From Aestuariivita sp964402685 (GTDB lineage Bacteria > Pseudomonadota > Alphaproteobacteria > Rhodobacterales > Rhodobacteraceae): a DNA stretch of 27,042 bases. The translations under genes and the position numbers were made by a program. The first letter of the stretch is position 1. Every line of letters begins with the position of its first letter. Positions 25,901 through 27,042 of the stretch are shown here, piece by piece. The stretch spans positions 1-27,042 of the forward strand of contig CAYODE010000030.1 in NCBI GenBank assembly GCA_964402685.1. The letters run 5' to 3'. The notes below the pieces were generated by a model. It had not been told where the DNA came from. It saw only the letters and a list, made by a program, of their open reading frames with translations, and did not search any database.

Positions 25901-27042
25901 GAGCTCGGGGAGACCGTGGCCGGAACGGCGGGGGACGACATATTCAACCTGCTGGGCAACGACGCGTTGAATGGCGGCTATGACCAAGTTGTGGCGTCGG
26001 CGGGCAATGATGAGATCCGCTTCACCGACAACACGCAGTTTGGATTTCATGAGCTTGTCTACACCGTGCTGGATAGCTCTGGGTTGACGGCGAATATCAA
26101 TGCCAACAACACGACAAACACCATCGACAAAGGTGACGGGCTGGGAATCGATACTTTGATCGACGTTCAAGCTGCCATTGGCACCTTTGGTTTGGGCATT
26201 GTGGAGACGACTGGCAACGATACGTTCAATATTACCCAGCACGCGTCGCAATCGGGCTTTATCGGGCTGTTTTTTGGCGCGGGCGACGACGCGGTCAATA
26301 TCACAACGGGTGTGGGCACTGTTCGGCTGACCTTGGGCCTTGAGGATCAAGATGTACTGGTCAACCTGTCAGACAGTAGCGCTCTTGGTTTGGAGGCAGG
26401 AACCGCATCTTACGATGGCGGCACTCTTGACGTTAACGTCACCGGAGATCCCACAAACCTGACGTTGGAAGTCCGAACCGGTGACGGCAACGACAGCATC
26501 GTGGGCACCGCTGGAAACGACCGCTTCATTTTGGGGGCCGGGACAGACTCGGTTGATGGCGGCGCGGGTATCGATTTGGTGCGGTACGATCGCAGTGGAA
26601 TTTCTCAGGGTGTGGACGCAAACCTACTCACACAAACAGCGACGGGTACGTGGGATGGCCAGGCCTTTACCCACACTCTGACCAATATCGAAAACCTCCG
26701 AGGGTCTCGGTTTGACGATACTTTGACCCTTTCCGATGTGGGCGGAGACTTGCGCGGCAATGACGGCAACGACAGCCTCATTACAGGGACTGGTAATGAC
26801 AGGGTCGACACCGGCAGCGGCTTCGACACTGTTGTTTATTCCGATGGCGAAGACACAATTGACGGGTTCAGCGCCTTTAGCGACGACGTGCTGTTGGCGG
26901 GCCGCGCTTTGGCCGCGGTCAATACTCTGGAAGTCGTTGAGAGCGCCGATCCAAGCAGCGTGCGGTTTCAGTTCTCTGATGGTGGTGGCACTTTCGGGTT
27001 CGATATTGTCGGTATTTCCCAGAACAGTGCCCAGATAGAAGC
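19929..27042 (+). CDS. Giant RTX/cadherin-like type I-secreted adhesin, FecR domain at N-terminus (3' truncated, contains gap)
   Basis: This is a very large surface or secreted protein, probably an adhesin or biofilm matrix component exported by the upstream system. The ATG at 19929 has AAGGGGGA 7 bp upstream. Residues 45-90 (LLISHDGSDVIRVVGYF then GALLRGVDVVRLAG) resemble the BapA-prefix-like segment of such proteins. Residues 110-230 form a FecR domain. Residues 320-400 are a Pro/Gly/Ala linker. From residue 408 come cadherin-like repeats, then an Ig-like domain (about 24745-25040), a pre-RTX module and RTX blocks. The 100-N gap at 23743-23842 splits the frame: 1271 codons precede it, and the same repeat resumes in another frame from 23843 and stays open to the window end (about 1066 codons). 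I treat the frame change as a result of unknown gap length, not a mutation. The C-terminal secretion signal is not in the window. Confidence 0.9.
20256..20620 (+). other. FecR domain within the adhesin N-terminus
   Basis: Residues about 110-230 of the adhesin read IGVVETIEGTATVTRADGT, LNEGDVVFQNDVVQT, LSLTFVDGTIFSL, and end VETPAATLGIRGTTVFV. This is the FecR beta-sandwich pattern, whose conserved core is G-D-x-V-x-T, F-x-D-G-T and T-P-x-A-x-x-x-I-R-G-T. In iron signalling FecR is periplasmic. In RTX proteins it occurs near the N-terminus and would stay near the outer membrane or cell surface. Its role there is unknown to me; retention or ligand binding are guesses. Confidence 0.8.
21150..24745 (+). 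repeat. Tandem cadherin-like/VCBS repeats of about 96 residues, alternating A and B types
   Basis: Nine units precede the gap, beginning at about 21150, 21462, 21741, 22035, 22323, 22617, 22905, 23190 and 23478. Three more follow it, at 23930, 24218 and 24491. Each has the core NGxVxVNxDGTFTYTPxxDFxGxDSF, a conserved acidic calcium-site pattern (TDVDDD, SDPEDD) and a linker VNDAPxxPxxP or NDAPALADV. Two types alternate: A begins QEDTPFDGTITASDPED, and B begins AEDTELNGQLVGTDVDDDD. Such repeats normally bind calcium at the junctions and form a stiff extended stalk. Confidence 0.88.
23743..23842. other. Assembly gap, 100 N
   Basis: Exactly 100 ambiguous bases, the usual placeholder for a gap of unknown size. 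The 58 bases before it (23685-23742) and the first 58 bases after it (23843-23900) align with only three mismatches, including a 44-bp exact match (23688-23731 and 23846-23889). The break therefore fell in near-identical copies of a B-type repeat. The reading frame is not conserved across the 100 N. Confidence 0.98.
24745..25045 (+). other. Bacterial Ig-like domain of the adhesin
   Basis: After the last cadherin-like repeat comes one domain of about 95 residues: DNVLDVEEQINPIVITGTAEANATVVVTF, an ETGAYSAEF strand, then FFVEIDVTDAQGNPGGSAEPVEV. This is the pattern of the bacterial Ig-like modules (Ig-like with I-x-G-x-A-E-x-x-A-T and D-x-x-G-N) common at the distal end of T1SS adhesin stalks. 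It appears once here. Confidence 0.65.
25520..26870 (+). repeat. RTX calcium-binding nonapeptide blocks
   Basis: Four clusters of GGxGxDxxx-like nonapeptides are visible. Block 1, about 25523-25625, reads GRGGDDQFSGGAGNDTYDGG and then AGNDTLVVG. Block 2 is about 25917-26030 (GTAGDDIFNLLGNDALNGG). Block 3 is about 26480-26580 (GDGNDSIVGTAGNDRF, GAGTDSVDGGAGIDLV). Block 4 is about 26700-26850 (GNDGNDSLITGTGNDRVDTG). RTX repeats bind calcium outside the cell and fold as a parallel beta-roll, which draws the chain through the type I channel. Their C-terminal position agrees with export by the upstream system. Confidence 0.9.
25650..25860 (+). repeat. Copy 1 of an unnamed RTX-interleaved module
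   Basis: This stretch of about 70 residues follows RTX block 1. It contains RALAAVDSLQVISS at 25703, then IRFEFTDEGGSFGFDYDGI ending near 25830. A second copy lies at the window end (26850-27042). I do not recognise it as a named domain. The alternating hydrophobic pattern suggests beta strands. Confidence 0.55.
26850..27042 (+). repeat. Copy 2 of the RTX-interleaved module (cut by the window end)
   Basis: This copy has RALAAVNTLEVVES at 26903, then VRFQFSDGGGTFGFDIVGI, in the same order as copy 1. The RALAAV-to-FGFD distance is 90 bp here and 99 bp in copy 1. It again follows directly on an RTX block and a DTVxxxDGxD element. The end is truncated by the window. Confidence 0.55.

Noticed and set aside
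1..27042. CRISPR array, tRNA, rRNA or insertion sequence
   Set aside because: No spaced identical short repeats, transposase-like frames, terminal inverted repeats or RNA-gene cores were seen. The only tandem repetition is the protein-coding adhesin repeat.

Overview
The window looks like a chromosomal segment of a marine-type alphaproteobacterium, most likely Rhodobacteraceae (Roseobacter group). This is judged from the moderately high G+C, the tightly overlapping ATGA gene junctions, the family content (C-P lyase operon, BapA-prefix/FecR-type RTX adhesin) and protein similarity recalled from memory. No database search was run. Every gene I accept is on the + strand. The window starts inside phnJ and ends inside a giant secreted protein. 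It contains one 100-N scaffold gap at 23743-23842.

1-4137: distal half of a carbon-phosphorus lyase operon: phnJ (5' truncated), a small NIPSNAP-family gene, phnK, phnL, phnN and phnM. Together they convert alkylphosphonates, via ribose-1-phosphonate triphosphate chemistry, to usable phosphate. The NIPSNAP gene between phnJ and phnK has no counterpart in the E. coli operon.

4205-5479: a membrane methyltransferase of the MddA/NnrU/isoprenylcysteine-methyltransferase-like group, with a small DUF4149/TMEM205-like membrane protein whose Shine-Dalgarno overlaps the preceding stop codon.

5522-10154: a translationally coupled cassette of ABC ATPase (TTG start), a large FtsX-type permease, a secreted AttH/carotenoid-hydratase-like lipocalin protein, and an FMN-binding PNPOx-like protein. 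It resembles AttE-H type lipoprotein or export systems.

10200-14375: four end-to-end overlapping genes (FAD aromatic hydroxylase, SDR dehydrogenase, aldehyde dehydrogenase, Asp/Glu-racemase/maleate-isomerase/arylmalonate-decarboxylase-like protein). They look like a small oxidative catabolic operon of unknown substrate.

14376-14800: the only gene-free stretch over 300 bp. It holds two similar CGAA-N4-TTCG dyads spaced exactly 50 bp apart.

14801-27042 (and beyond): a type I secretion island with a TolC-family outer-membrane channel, a LapB-type ABC ATPase with a degenerate C39-like domain, a LapC/HlyD-type adaptor and a giant substrate. The substrate carries a BapA-prefix-like N-terminus, a FecR domain, a Pro/Gly-rich linker, at least twelve ~96-residue cadherin-like repeats, an Ig-like domain, an RTX-preceding module and several RTX blocks interleaved with a duplicated module I do not recognise. 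A perfect 22-bp dyad lies just upstream of its ribosome binding site. The repeats alternate between two types and are homogenised at DNA level, which is probably why the assembly broke there. The C-terminal secretion signal lies outside the window.
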